From: Dendrobium chrysotoxum
Lineage: Eukaryota; Streptophyta; Magnoliopsida; Asparagales; Orchidaceae
Assembly (NCBI GenBank): GCA_019925795.1
Contig: CM034311.1
Location: 11,290,926 to 11,354,925 of the forward strand
Reading direction: 5' to 3'
Length of the DNA: 64,000 nt
The notes below the pieces were generated by a model. It ran no database searches, had not been told where the DNA came from, and saw only the letters and a program-made list of their open reading frames with translations. Of this stretch, positions 1 through 12,516 are shown piece after piece. Within the stretch, counting starts at the first letter, position 1, and each line of letters starts with the position of its first letter. The position numbers and the translations under genes were made by a program.

Positions 1-305
1 AATTTTAATAAAATTGAGTCAATTTTGGAAAAAAATAATAATAGTATTCGACAATTATAGCCATAGGTTTTAATTGGGATGGCTTCCATATTTCTTTAAG
101 AAACAGTAAGAAAGCCTTCCCCAATGAAGCCTTAATATAAATTTAAATGAAATTAGATATAATGCAAATTACTTGAATATGAATCTATTTATCAAATTTT
201 TTTACATTGGACCATTTTATACGAGCTAAGAAAATTTGATCAAAATATTTCATATAAAGAGAGAAGTTTAAAATATTGCTCTTCATTTTAAAATGCTCTA
301 TAATG
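1..305. other. AT-rich flank, no gene seen
   Basis: This stretch is AT-rich with only short chance reading frames. I see no protein motif, RNA gene or repeat boundary before the direct repeat that starts near 306. Confidence 0.6.
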
Positions 306-1275
306 TGGGTCTTCGAAAGAATATTGCTGGTAGGGAACAGAATGCAAAGAGTATGATCACACTATCCCGTAGGACAAAATGGTCGTAGGACTTTACACTC
401 TACGTAAACATGCCAACAGAAGAGTAGAGTTGATCATATATACAGTTAATCATAGAGGATAGTGGTTTTCACCTACATATCTCGATGGGTAATAATATAT
501 ATAACCTGATCAAAGTCATGAGATTTTCCTCATTTGATACATTAGCTTGAATGGGGTTTATTTGATATGGGGATCAGTTTCTCATGGGCGCAAGCCCCCA
601 TGGTTAATTACATCTTAGACCTTAGCCTAAGAAAACTCTTGATTAAGAATAATATATTATTCTCTCAGAGGGTTTAGTGTGTAGGGAAATTTTTAGGCTC
701 TTCTAATCCAAAGGAAAAGATAGGCTCAATTCAGTTTAATCAACATACATGGACTATATCATCACTCAGCCGGTCTAAAGAAAAGAAATCTAAAAAAAAT
801 ATATTGCACTTTAAGCATGCATGAGAGAAAGATGGAGGTGGAATCATCCATGTGATGTGGATGGGTAAGATTTAAAGCCTCTAGAAGATACAAAGCCTAC
901 CCATCGATAAGGCACACAATGGTATACCAATATTATCAACCTCTGATCCTAAATCTATAAGGGTTATAGTACTGTACACACAGTACTAACACATATGGCC
1001 TAACTAATACAATCTTGGTTTATATCTTGCATGAAAAAGAAAGCCAGCTAAACCACCTAATTGAGTCAAAATCATGTTATTCGGTCCTTATGAAAGATGG
1101 GTGGGTGGCTGAGTTTTCGGAATTTAAGGCCGACGTCTAGAGAAGTTCTTAAGTGGGCCTGTACATATGAATGGTATTATGTATCTAAGACTAATGCAAT
1201 TAAATTTTAATTTTAGTTTATTTCTAATGCAATGCATGCTAGTTAAAGTCTCTAAATAAAAAATGCATAAAACTT
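306..1275 (-). repeat. 3' LTR of element G (left copy, truncated)
   Basis: This copy aligns almost end to end with 6625-7600. Shared landmarks include the 'bases after TGGGTC' start, a segment near 'gatcatatatacagtt', and 'gggtaataatatataacct'. It ends abruptly where the copia gag fragment begins, so its terminal bases and the expected polypurine tract are missing. Confidence 0.6.
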
Positions 1276-1282
1276 CTACTTG

Positions 1283-1862
1283 TATATTAGGTTTATGCAA
1301 ATTGTCACATTATTACATGCTTTAGGTAAAGAATTTTCAAACTTTGAAAAGGTCAATAAAATTCTACGTTGCTTGCTTGATAAGTTGGATGCCAAAGTTA
1401 TTATTATTTATGAATAAAAAAAGTTGAACAAATATTCTATTGATAATCTGATTGGCTCACTCATTGCCTACGAGCAAGGTTTGGGTCAAAAGCTTTTGGA
1501 TGCAGGTGAAACTATAGTACTGAAAGCTGAAGATATGGATAAAGGTGACTCAAAAGATGATGAAAGTAAGGAGTTAGCATCAATAACAAACAAATTGAAA
1601 AGTCTACTAAAGCACAATCATCAACATCAACAAAAGTGGAACAAAGGTAAAAATGATAAAAATATTAAGATTTCTTCTGATATTATTTGCTTAGGATGTA
1701 GGAAATCTGGACATATAAAAAAACAGTGCCCAAACTTAAGTACCCTTCTTGAAAAGGAAAAGGGTATAGCCAAGCAAATTGTAATAAGGGCAAATAATGC
1801 AAAGCAAAAAATCTCCTAGGCCGACCTAGCTTCTAAATCATCAGACTAGGAGTAAGATGATA
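1283..1862 (+). pseudogene. gag: gag fragment (copia S0)
   Basis: The longest open piece (1424-1819, 131 aa) contains SIDNLIGSLIAYEQG and a CCHC zinc knuckle reading CLGCRKSGHIKKQC. Both match the Gag of elements A, B and C. Upstream bases from 1283 also align with gag once in-frame stops are ignored. Gag is the structural protein that packages element RNA. Here both ends are missing and the residues after the knuckle contain stops, so this is a dead fragment. Similarity to gag ends near 1862, at the presumed deletion junction. Confidence 0.8.
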
Positions 1863-2430
1863 TGGATTAAAGTTTTGCTTATGTGTTTGTGTTTGTTTTG
1901 TTTATGTGAATGTTTTTACTTTTTGTGTTGTGTTTTAAGTTTACTTTTTATTCTTTTTGTTTTATTTTTGTAATCCTATATTTTATTATTTCTATATAAT
2001 TTTCTTTTTCTTTGATCAGCACACGCATACACATTTTTGCTTAGTATAGGATTTCTAGAATTAAATCACTTTACAAAAGAATATTTTTCTTAAAAATGAA
2101 AATTTTACCTTCTATTTTCTTGAAATTTTATATAAGTTGTGATTGACTTCTTTAAAAATTAATCAAAAGAAAGAAACTCATGATTTTGTCTCTCCATCTC
2201 ATTTCTTTATATAAGGCTAATTTACTTTTGATTCAAAATCTGGTTCAAATTATAATTTTGTTTTTGAAATTGAATCTTCTCATCTCCCTACATTTTATCT
2301 ATCTCATAGGGATCTTTTGTAAGTTAATGAATCTACTTTAAGATTATCTTAATCAGGTTGTTCGTTTGTATCATAAGAATAGGGTTTGTTAATTTTAAAG
2401 ATTTAGAAAGGAGGCAAATTACAAAAATTA

Positions 2431-2568
2431 AAAGAGGCACAAAATTAGCCCGAAGCTGAAAAGATGCGCAATGTCACCAAAATGAAAAAATATATAAAGC
2501 GTATCAAAAATTACAAATGTGCAAAGAGTGCCAAAATAAAAACAGGCACAAAATGAGCCCACAATAAG
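2431..2568 (+). repeat. Conserved hairpin block of the 3' region (S0 copy)
   Basis: The block repeats the pattern AAAAGATGCGC...GCC followed by GGCACAAAATGAGCCC. It is a decayed version of the same block in element B (41722-41886) and element A (18839-18998, minus strand). Confidence 0.6.
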
Positions 2569-3228
2569 TTAGCTTCCCTTTCTGTAAATCTCTAATGTTT
2601 AGAAAACCCATATGTCTTTTTGCTAAATTCGTTACTTAAATTTGAAAATCATTATTTATGATTCATTACTTTGCATTAATCTTCTATTAGATATATTTCA
2701 TGAAAGGAGTTTTGAAAAGATTTTTGTTTCCTTATCTAATTTATTTCTTGATTTAGATATTGCCTTAAAAAGTTTTTTAGCCTTTTTAAAACCTAAACTT
2801 GGATCAACAATTTCTGAATCTCTAACCTTTCTAGGTTATGAGTGGTCAATACATGCCTTACTAAGTTTTTGAATAAAATCAAGAGGTAACTTTCTCATTA
2901 GAGGAAAATTCTTGATATTTCAAATTGATTTTTCAAAAAATTTTCAGCCGATTAGGGACCGTTTTTGATCTTTTAGTCTTATATTCTATTTTTGTTTTTT
3001 CTATGCTCCTCTTCTTTTTGATAATGTCAAAGGGAGAAAACGTATTATTGTATTTGTGAAGTTTATTTTATTTATATTGTATTTATGTAGTTCATTTTTT
3101 TTAAATAAATAAAAAAAATATTATTCTTGTATTTCTCCTTATTTGTAAAAGTCTTTTCTTAGTGAGGGGGAGATTTGGAGAAAATACATTTTTTTTATAC
3201 ATTCAACCAATAATATTTTCCATCATCA

Positions 3229-3241
3229 AAGAGGGGGAGAT
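3229..3241 (+). other. Polypurine tract of S0
   Basis: The bases AAAGAGGGGGAGAT lie immediately before the TGTTATG start of the LTR. This is the expected primer for plus-strand DNA synthesis. A second G-rich tract lies near 3160. Confidence 0.7.
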
Positions 3242-3544
3242 TGTTATGATTCGAGCTCATGAGTTCTTATTTTGATGATAATAAATATTATGGCTCACAT
3301 CTCTTAGTATTTATAATGCATATTTATTTATGTGTACACTAACATTTCAAGAACAGCATGCACCATCCAACAAAGATTCAAGGCTCAAGAATAGGTAGAA
3401 TAGGTTATGATGTGATGTTATTTATAATATTCATTGATGTACTTTTTGATTTCTTAAGTCAAGTCCTATAAGGGTGTATGCTTGCTTGTGACCATGTACA
3501 CACACTTAGTGGGAGTGAGATTTGGCCAAAACCAGATGTTTTAT

Positions 3545-3985
3545 TTTTGGACTAATCATCCTGGACGATCCAATACGATCTCAAAACCTAGCCGCCATAA
3601 TAATTCAAGCAAGATTTCAAGTTTTAATTTTTTATCTAATCATCCAGGATGATCCATATCATACTAGACGAACTATGATAATGTTGACTAAATTAATCCT
3701 GTGATTATTCAATCAAATATGCATAATTTGATATTCTGATCATCCTGGATTATATGTATATTGTACTGGATGATTTGTTCAAATTTATACTGATCATCCT
3801 GGACTATCTTGAGATCGTCTATGACTATCAGGTCAAATTCTGCATATCATCCTGGACGATCCTGTGATTCTATTGGATGATCTTTGATGGAAGAATTGAG
3901 TTTTTAGGGTTTTTTTGGATTTATCTATTTAAGCACATCATACTTGATGATCCTACGATCGTCCTGGATGATCTTTGCCGCCAGA
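3545..3985 (+). repeat. Decayed palindrome array in S0 LTR
   Basis: Several copies of ATCATCCTGGACGAT-like palindromes occur. Most CpG positions have become CA or TG, as expected for methylated cytosines that deaminated over time. Confidence 0.7.
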
Positions 3986-4328
3986 ACTATTTTGGAAGGG
4001 TTTTTAGAGCACTCTATTTAAGCTTTCTCAAGGCACTTGATAAGTGTCTTTGGCAGCCATCGAGTCTTCATTTCTATTGGTGAAAACTTGAAGAGATATA
4101 TTGAAAGGGAGAGTGAAAAGGGTGGAGTTTGAGAGGGAGAAGAGCCTTGGAAGGGGTATTTTTGAGGTAGTGTGAGGGGATTCACACGGTTGCTCCGGCA
4201 AGTTTGCACCTAAGTACCATCAGATTTAAGGGTCATCTCGAGGGAAGTTTTGGGAAGAAGAAGATCTCTTTGGTGTCAAAGGACCTGGCTACTCTACTGC
4301 ATCAGGGAAGGTGGAAGTGATTTTGTAA

Positions 4329-4362
4329 GGGCTTCTCTGCCTAGCTGTGAGAGCTAAAGGAG
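4329..4362 (+). other. Leader hairpin unit (S0)
   Basis: The sequence reads GGCTTCTCTGCC, then TAGCT-GTGAG-AGCTA, then AAGGAG. The same unit in element B is TTGCT-GTGGG-AGCAA followed by AAGGAG. The two stems differ by a compensating pair of changes (T-A swapped for A-T). Confidence 0.65.
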
Positions 4363-4673
4363 AGTCACTAAAGGTTTAGTGTAATACTCGGAGGTGTCTT
4401 CGGGGAGTGGACGTAGGTCAGATTGGACTGAAAAACTATAAATCTGGTGTGTTCTTTCTGAGTATTTTCTATATTTTATTTTACTGTGATTAACTTTTTA
4501 GGTGAAATCTACGATTACTCTTTTTATTATTGATTTAATTCATTTCTGCTGCAAGATATAAAAAGATATTTATTTTTGTTAAAGAAGTTTTTTTTTAAAT
4601 ATCCATTTCACCCCTCCTCTTGGTTAGCCTCAGGACTAGTTTATAAGGGCTTAACATCCCTAACAAACTTTCA

Positions 4674-6416
4674 GAGGCACACCCTGTACTGAGGTGGAAG
4701 ATACGTCAGACTCCCCTTGCTCCTCGATACAATCACACTGCTCTCTTTGCTCATCCGATAATCCACTTCTCATCGTAATAATATAGACACCGTGAATAGG
4801 GATGTCCTCATCTAACTCTTCTCCAAGCAAGTCCTCATCGGAGAAGGTATGATAAAGGACATTAATGTACAAACCCTTAGGAGAGGAGATCCTATTGGGG
4901 GTAGGAAGAGGTACTGACTATACTCGAGCCGGGGAACTATCCAACGGGACACCATCCTTAACATCTGTTATATCATCACAAATCATCATCACTGTTATTG
5001 ATCCTGAGGGAACAACTATATCAACCTGTTGAACTATTCCAACTGTCTACTCTGTCTCGACAAGTCAGTTTACCTGTCGATGCCTTTATACCCATATACT
5101 ATGATAGCATCCAACATTGACATCCAACTGCATATGGGGGACAATAATAACAAAACTAAGTTGTGAATGAACATGCTCAAACCACAGATGATGTCAATGA
5201 TAATGGGACATCATCCAATAGTAGAGACACATATCTGGGATCTAACTATTAGAATTGCTCTAGTCTTCTGTTGTGGTGGCTATCCTCTCTGCCACTAATA
5301 AATCTATCTAAGAGACTGTCTCTACAATTGAGCGTGCACCTGAGATATCTGATAGAGTAACCTCTCCTAACTAATATGACCTCAACCCCATATAGAATGG
5401 ATTATGCTCCAGATCCTCTGAGTGAGGGCTCTAGCAATACTATCCCTGGGGATTCTAGCATGTGGAAGAGTAGTGGTGACAGGAGGGGCTGCCATAATAC
5501 AAACAACATCCTCCTTATCACCACTATGTATTAATGGGGAAAAGTATCCTTCCTAGATTGCATCGATCCTAGGTGTGACAACAACATCAGGAATATGAAC
5601 AACTATAGGTCTGTCTGGCTCCCATTGTAAGGGAACCACCCTCTACTGAACTAACTCCTTTTGAGCCATCAAATTTGGTATCTGCTACAGTGCTGCCTCA
5701 GATGCATCTAATCATAGTCTCCTATTTCTATTCCTCTAGGCCCTTCTCTCAAGGCCAGAGGTAAAGCAAGACATTATGTCTGAACCCACCGACTAGATAA
5801 CTGGAGGAATATGAGCTATTAGGGTAGGAGGAAGTGCCAAGGTCAGCTCGGTGATCTCAGGATGAGAAAGCTAGGTGAAAATTGAAACTCGATGAGTAGG
5901 AGGTGAAGGAAGATTGGCTTGAGCACCCATCTTCCTTAAAGAGGAAGGAGGAGGGGAAGCATGAGCACGAGAAACCTCCAACAGAACAGCGGGAAAGGTA
6001 ACTTCTGGTTGTCAGCACTAAGGGGACGGAGTCGTCTGAATGAGTGGTACTGTATGCATTGGTCGCTTGACAACTTGATGAATGGCCTGGATAGGAAGTG
6101 GCCTAAGCACTTATTTCCTAGCCACTAGGCACACTAGTTGCACACAAATAGGAATAGGAAGAACAGGTGCCCGGGCTGGCTGCTGAGTAACTGGATGTCC
6201 AAAAGGATGTATGGCTACACAACCTCTCCTCTATGGGTGAGAAAAGGCGGAAGCCTCGGAGGGGGTTGGCCCACCAAGGGTGACATAAGATTAGTAGGTG
6301 AAGGTACCGAAGGTGATCCCCCACCCCCCAGGTAGGCTCAAAAGCAGGGACTCAGGAAGTGTCACCCATAAGTTTGAATCAAAATAGAAAGTAACAAAAG
6401 GACCAAAAAATGCCAT
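4674..6416 (-). pseudogene. Degenerate proline-rich ORF of element G
   Basis: Reading the minus strand from an ATG at 6414-6416 gives long stretches of plausible protein with scattered stops and at least one frame change. Proline/serine-rich text occurs early (for example ASPPPSSLRKMGAQ), and acidic text near the far end (FSDEDLLGEELDEDIP). I recognise no catalytic motif. Its place next to the primer-site-like sequence suggests a gag-position gene of element G. The far end is cut at 4674 by the copia LTR. It could instead be captured host coding sequence; I cannot tell. Confidence 0.4.
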
Positions 6417-6600
6417 GGTATTGTCTGCTAACACAAACTGTAATAATTAGCATCAGGCGATACCATAGGAGAGAGAGAGAAGAGAAAGGGTGGAATATCC
6501 TAAAAGGCTAGGAAGGAAAGAACCTAATTGAGGAGCACCAAATCCAGAGTACACACAAGAGAGAATAATATAGAATCCAAAGATGGAGCAAGAAACATGT

Positions 6601-6616
6601 CCAATTGTGGTCGCCA
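6601..6616 (-). other. Primer-binding-site-like sequence of element G
   Basis: The minus strand reads TGGCGACCACAATTGG, eight bases from the presumed end of the right LTR at 6625. The form resembles plant LTR-element primer sites, but I have not identified the matching tRNA. Confidence 0.45.
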
Positions 6617-6624
6617 GAAATCTA

Positions 6625-7600
6625 TGGGTCATTTTGAAAGGATTTTATTAGAGGGGAATATAATGTAAAGAGTGCGATCATACTATCCTGTAGGATAAAA
6701 TGGTTATATGTCCTTACACTCTATGCAAGTAGGCCAATGAAAGAGTAGATGAGATCATATATACAGTTTACCATGGACGATAGCGATTTTTACCTATACA
6801 CCTTGATGGGTAATAATATATATAATCTGATCAAAGTCATGAGATTTACTTCATTCGATACATCTACTCGAATGGTGTTTATTTGATGTGGGGATAGGTC
6901 TCCCATTGGTGCAACCTCCCATGGTTAATTACTCTTAGGCCTCAGCCTAAGAACACTCTCAATTAAAAATGATATACTATTCTACCCGAGGGTTTGGCGC
7001 ATAGGAAAATTTTTAGGCTCTCACAATCCAAAGGAAAAGATAGGTTCAATTCAATTTAATCAACATACACTGACCATATAATCACTCAACGAATCTGAAG
7101 AAAAGAATTCTAAAGAAAAAGACAATGTACTTCGAGCATACATGAGAGAAAGATGGAGGTGACATCATTCATATGATGTGAATGGGTGTGATTTATAGCT
7201 TCTAGAAGATAGAAAGCTTACCTACCGATAAGGCACACAACGGTATACCAAAACAATCAGCCTCTAATCCTAAATTTATAAGGGGTGTAGTACTGTACAT
7301 ATAGTACTAACATCCATATCCAAACTAATACAATCTGAACTTATATCTTGTCTGAAAAAGAAAGCTAGCTAAACAACCTAATCTTATAAAATCCATATTG
7401 TCCGGCCTTTATGAATGATGGGTGGGTGGCTAAGTTTTTGGAATTTAAGGCCGACGTATAGAGAAGTTCCTAAGTGGTTTCGTACATATGAATGGTGTTA
7501 TGTATCTTAGACTAATGCAATTAAATTTTGATTTTAATTTATTTCTAATGTAATGCATGCTAGTTAAAGTCTCCAAATCAGAAATGCATAAAATTTTAAA
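6625..7600 (-). repeat. 5' LTR of element G (right copy)
   Basis: This is the direct-repeat partner of 306-1275. It starts at TGGGTCATTTTG on the plus strand and is recognisable to about 7593 (TCAGAAATGCATAAAA). Beyond that the left copy is interrupted, so the true outer end may be further right. Confidence 0.6.
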
Positions 7601-8403
7601 AGGCTTATAAAATAATTTTTTAGAAGACTAGACTTTCCCATGTTCGGCACCTCATTTATATAGGTCAGATTATCTAAACTCTACCTTTGAGTGAGGAATT
7701 GTATAAACAAGGAAAGAGGATAATGCAATAATATGCAAGTGACCCTGAACGATCTCTAGGTTATACCCTAGATCATTTATCATTCAATGTTATTTAATTC
7801 TTAAACTTTTAATTTTAATTATGAGTAAAAAAGTTTTATTCCTATGAGCCTAATGAGATTCAGGCGCATGCACATGCAAGAAAAAAACTTATGAAAAAAT
7901 ATGTCATTTCTATTGTACAAATAAAGTAAACACATCATCACAACAAATCAATAGAATAGAGTGTCCAAAGTCTATGACAAGTGCCATTCAATATACAACC
8001 CAGAGTACAAAAAGGTAATGGTGGCCAGGCTCCACCACCAACAACCTATATTCTACTCCTATTGGACGATGCAAGTCTTAAAATGAGGCATTTTAGTCTT
8101 GATCTTCATCTTCTAGTTCTTCTATGGGTCACCTTCCTTTAGTCTTCTTGTGGTACATCCTCAATAGGATATGCAAATGAAAAGAAATTCCCTATAAAGA
8201 GACTCTCTTTTCTCTTTAGATCGCTATTATCTTATTAAAATACCCCATTTTATAGAGTTTCACAACTCTATACTTTGAATAAATTATATCAGAATTAAAA
8301 AAAAGGAAAATCTAGAATCCCCTATAAGGTTATCCTAAGCAGTTATAATCAAATATTTCAAGCAGTTATATGATAAAATTAAAATGTTCAAATTAGCCAC
8401 ACT

Positions 8404-8509
8404 TGGCCATGCTCTTATTTATTTGGGGGCTAAGTAGCTGAAGCACTTGTAGCAATTATATATTATTTATTTATTTTAGCCCCCTTTTAGCCCTACATGA
8501 GCATGGCCA
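8404..8509. repeat. Imperfect long hairpin
   Basis: TGGCCATGCTC at 8404-8414 pairs with GAGCATGGCCA at 8499-8509, and GGGGGCTAA pairs with TTAGCCCCC further in. The arms enclose a loop of about 40 bases. It could be a small inverted-repeat element or a foldback remnant. Confidence 0.5.
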
Positions 8510-9109
8510 CCTACAGAAAATATGATGAGCATCCAAATCACTCCTAACCAATGGGTAATCTATCGCTCATCACATTATAGAAAGAAAATAATAATCATCA
8601 CAGTAATCATCATAGAATACTAACACAAACTATAAATTAAATAACACACATTTTACATGCAAAATTGTCACATCATAGAGATAGAAAAAAAAAGAAAACA
8701 CTAACCTAACCTAAAACTAGAAGTCATGTCCTAACAAATAGATCTAGGTGTATGGTAGGCTGAGTAGTTTTGGGGTATGTCCTGTACAGGATAACTTATT
8801 AAAGTTGTTTGGGATTTAGTTCATTAAAAGTCAAATAGAAAATTTTAGTTTAAGTTTAAGTATTAATGTCTTAAGGTTGATTTTAAGAGTTCATTTTTAG
8901 TGTTTAGTGATTACAACCTTTGTTGCTCATCGAGTCTGTGAGGTTTATTTCACCCTCCTTGGGGCTAACTTAATAGCCTCGTAGGCCTGGTTTATCAATA
9001 GTAACCAATTTTGTTAAGTTAATTTAGTTAGTTGGAATTTAAAGTATAATAAATTAAATGATTTATTATTAGTTTAAGAGGTTAATTTAATTAAATTTTC
9101 TGTCATCTA

Positions 9110-9369
9110 GTTCGTGACATTGTGCCATCAGGCTAGAGGACAAGGCCTACTTAGGACACTTAGCCCCATAGCCTGAAGTAGTACATCTTAAAAACCAAGT
9201 TGATATTATTAAATTATGAATTTTTATTTCATTTAATCTTTAAAAATTGATTGATTTTAATGTTTTGACACTCCATTGAATCCGTTCATGGCAATGTGCT
9301 ATCAAGCTCGAGGACCAGGCCTCCTTAGGATACTTAGCCCCATAGCCTGAAGTAGTCCATCCTAAAAAC
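9110..9369. repeat. Spaced duplication of about 85 bp
   Basis: The segments 9110-9195 and 9281-9369 share TAGCCCCATAGCCTGAAGTA, flanked by matching text on both sides and separated by about 85 bases. I assign no function. Confidence 0.6.
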
Positions 9370-12300
9370 TTTATCTTTGGAGTGCTTCTTGTGTATTAAG
9401 GGGTTGACTGATTGATTTTAAAACATTATTTTATAGTTTAATTAGATTTTAGTAGACTTATTGAATTTTAAAATTTTGGATTATGATTGAACTCTAAATA
9501 AATCTCTTATTTTATACACTTAGCTGATTAGGTTATTTCTTATTCACATTCAATATTAAAGGCATTTTTATATTATATGTGTAATTAATTATAAGGAGGT
9601 TTAATGAATTAGAGTTGGTTTTAGAAGTCTTTTCAAGTTTGGATTAGATTTGTTCTCTTGATTTAGCTTATATCTTTCAAGTTTAGTTTTATTGAAGGGT
9701 GATTAATAGATTAATTATATTTAGTTTGGGTTTATGTTCAAATCCATCTTTTAGTAGTCATGTGTGTTATTAATAATTTGGTTAACAAAAGTCAAGTGTT
9801 TTAATGCCTTCTTATCCAAATTACTATTGATTTATCAAGGGGTCTTTTAATTATTGATTGATTGTTGCTTATGATTAATCAAATTTAGATTAATGATACA
9901 TGTTAACTCTATGGTGGGATGTCGTTAAATTTCTATATTTAATGTTTCTATCCTAAAGGGTGCATGCATCCTAAGTTCAAATTCTCTAAGACTCATTCCC
10001 TAGTTTTTGTCCTTAAATGTCACTAGTGTTGTATGGGACAAAAAAGAGTTTGTTTCAAACCTTTTGGACACACGCATGCATGTAAATAGGTTTAGGGATC
10101 TAAAATAAATAAAAGCATCCTAATCAAAAAGATTGAAGTTGCTATAAGGATGTAAGGGTAGGGGAGCGCACACACAAAAATGCTTCCTAAGGTGCTTTCT
10201 AAGTTTTAAGAAAACTTACAACACCGGGGGCTACGACCCGAGGGTTTCGCCCGAAGCATCCCCACCAAAATGAATGGGGGTGATTGATGCTCGTATCTGT
10301 TTGTCCAAGCTCCTTCGTCTATATAGCTCCAATTACTCCTTGCTTTCCCATAAGTTCCTTGCAAAAATCACAGAAAAGAAAATGAAGGTTGTGTTAGAAT
10401 AGGTTATTATTTAATATGCAAATAATAATAAAAAAATACAATTCAATAACAATGTACCCTTTTTTGGGCTTGTATACCGGTTGAGTCATTTGCCTTTTAA
10501 ATCTTTCAATTTTGTAACCATTTTGCCCTTTTTCATCTATAAGCACAAGTAAGAGGGGAGTGGTAGAAAGAGGACAAAGAAGGGTAAAATGATAGAAAGA
10601 AAGTGGTAGGGAGAAAGAAAGTTATTGCTTTACCTTCCAACATTCCACTTTCCAACAATCACCCAACAAGAATTTCATTCTACCAAAATTCATGAAAGGT
10701 ACTTCTAATAATTGCTCTTTCTACTCATGCAATGGTGCAAATCAACTCCATTCTTTCCCAAAACATAACATAAGATGATGCAAAACACTCTCTCCAAAAA
10801 CTAGCAAAAGTACCCCAAGCAACTACCCCTTTTCATCCATGCAAAGAGACAATTCAACACAAAGTATTGCTTTCCATAACTAAGACATGCTTCAATCAAA
10901 GCTAAGTGCACATGTAATACTTCATCATAAGAATATAAAGTAAGTAAAACCATTCAACTCCGCAATGCAACATTGAATAGATTCTATAGAAAACTCACAT
11001 TTGGAACATAAGACATGATAAACTCTCCAACAACCTCCATTTGACGCAAAACATTGCTCTAATCCAACTTTTAAGCCAAATGAAAATAAGAGAAAGAAGG
11101 TTTTGATAAAAGCTCATTCCACATCAAAAGAACTCATGAAACCTTATAACATAAAGCTTCACACTCTTCTCCAAAGCTCAAAGAAAACCACCCAACATAA
11201 AGCATGCACATTGTATTGCACTAACTCAAAGTCACTTCATTAAAATGCCAACATTCAATTTAACATCACAAGATATGGGTACAAATGCTAAACTTTTAAG
11301 AAATCCCATGCACAAAAGCATAAGCTCCATGTCAAGCTCAATTATCTATCACAAGCAACTTGTTAACGAGGAGGCTCAAGTGATCTCCAATCATAAACTA
11401 AACAACTTTAACTTTCATTCATATATGCTTACAATATGAACATGAATCACAAGTGTGTACGAATAGCCTACTAAATACTCTTCACAAAAACATTTGGATT
11501 TGCTCATAAATATCAGGCATAGGCACGTTTATCAAACATTTTAGTTCAAACATGCCTTGTGAGATAGAAATTCAATTTTTGATAATAAACAATGTCACTT
11601 ACCACATGCTTCGTAACAAATTTAACTTGCAATGACGAGACATAAAACACATGCTAGCAAGATGGGTTTCCAACAAAACGCCTAAACACATGTATTTATT
11701 TTAATAAAAAATCTGATTTGAGCCCTTAACCCCAAGCATAAAAGTGTACATGGTCCATGATGACCATACATGCCATGCATGGTTTATTCTTTGACTATTT
11801 AGCAAATTCAATGCTTGACATACATTTCACTTTCCCACACATTGACATGACAAATAAAGATGGTAATATTCATTATAGCACTTTCATTTTTCTTTGCAAC
11901 AAGTAATTACTTATAGGAAAAGAAGGGAAGAGAAATATGAAATATCATTCCTCCACAAACTCTAGTAATAAGGCAATCTAACTATAAAATTGCATGCAAA
12001 ATCCTATCAACTAGTAATGTATCATGAGAGAATATGATTATTTTAACTAAATACCCTTCATCAGATACTCAAAGCTGCATATGAGAACTAAAACAAATAT
12101 GCATAATGAGACATCTCGCTCTAGCCATGTGTGAAATAAAATCTCATCCCTTGAGCATAAATCAAAATCATCATCACATAATTAAATTCGACATGCTTTT
12201 TTGTGGGTTAAAAAAAACTCAAGCACAAGCATGCTCTCTTTACACAAAGCCGATAACGAATCACATATTAACTAGAAACTTTTAGAACAAGTATTGATGA

Positions 12301-12413
12301 GGATATTTGAATATACATATATATGTAACCTCTCCAATTATTCATAAGCTCATATAAAATAAGATGGGATAAGATTACATTTGCTTGCTATCTCTTTCTC
12401 GATCAAAACTTAT

Positions 12414-12516
<103 letters not shown>

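Larger units (their letters stand above)
1863..3241 (+). other. 3' non-coding region of S0
   Basis: This non-coding region lies between the gag/post-pol junction and the 3' LTR. It holds a hairpin-rich block (2431-2568) shared with elements A and B, and G-rich purine tracts near 3020, 3160 and 3230. The short frame at 2642-2872 has no recognisable motif, and I treat it as chance. Confidence 0.55.
1276..4673 (+). mobile_element. Copia remnant S0 (5'-truncated, pol deleted)
   Basis: This is a fragment of a Sirevirus-like Ty1/copia element. It contains part of gag (1283-1862), then jumps directly into the 3' non-coding region, polypurine tracts and a 3' LTR (3242-4673). The 5' LTR, primer site, start of gag and all of pol are absent. 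Sequence after 1863 resembles what follows the pol stop in element C, so one internal deletion probably removed late gag and all of pol. Many CpG sites in its palindromes have decayed to TG or CA, which fits an old insertion. Confidence 0.7.
3242..4673 (+). repeat. 3' LTR of S0
   Basis: The LTR runs from TGTTATGATTCG after the polypurine tract to ...AACTTTCA, about 1.43 kb. Its order matches the other copia LTRs: a palindrome array (about 3545-3985), TATA-like ATTTAAG boxes, a leader hairpin (4342-4356), and the terminal block with CACCCCTCCTCTTGGTTAGCC. It is an older relative of the A/B family. Confidence 0.75.
306..7600 (-). mobile_element. Element G: degenerate minus-strand LTR retroelement, disrupted by a copia remnant
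   Basis: Two diverged direct repeats of about 1 kb (306-1275 and 6625-7600) bracket the region. Just left of the right-hand copy, the minus strand reads TGGCGACCACAATTGG, which resembles the primer sites of several plant gypsy-like and non-autonomous LTR elements. This makes the right copy the 5' LTR and the element minus-strand. The internal part (4674-6600) holds a degenerate proline-rich minus-strand ORF. The left LTR and adjoining internal DNA have been broken by the copia remnant S0 (1276-4673). The outer ends are approximate: the right edge is only where similarity to the left copy stops. No reverse transcriptase is visible, so the superfamily is uncertain. Confidence 0.5.

Noticed and set aside
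2642..2872. 76-codon ORF in S0 3' region
   Set aside because: It lies in non-coding DNA homologous to the 3' regions of A and B, which have no such frame.
6138..6335. Overlapping plus and minus frames near 6118-6335
   Set aside because: Neither matches the degenerate reading of element G's ORF, and no motif is present.
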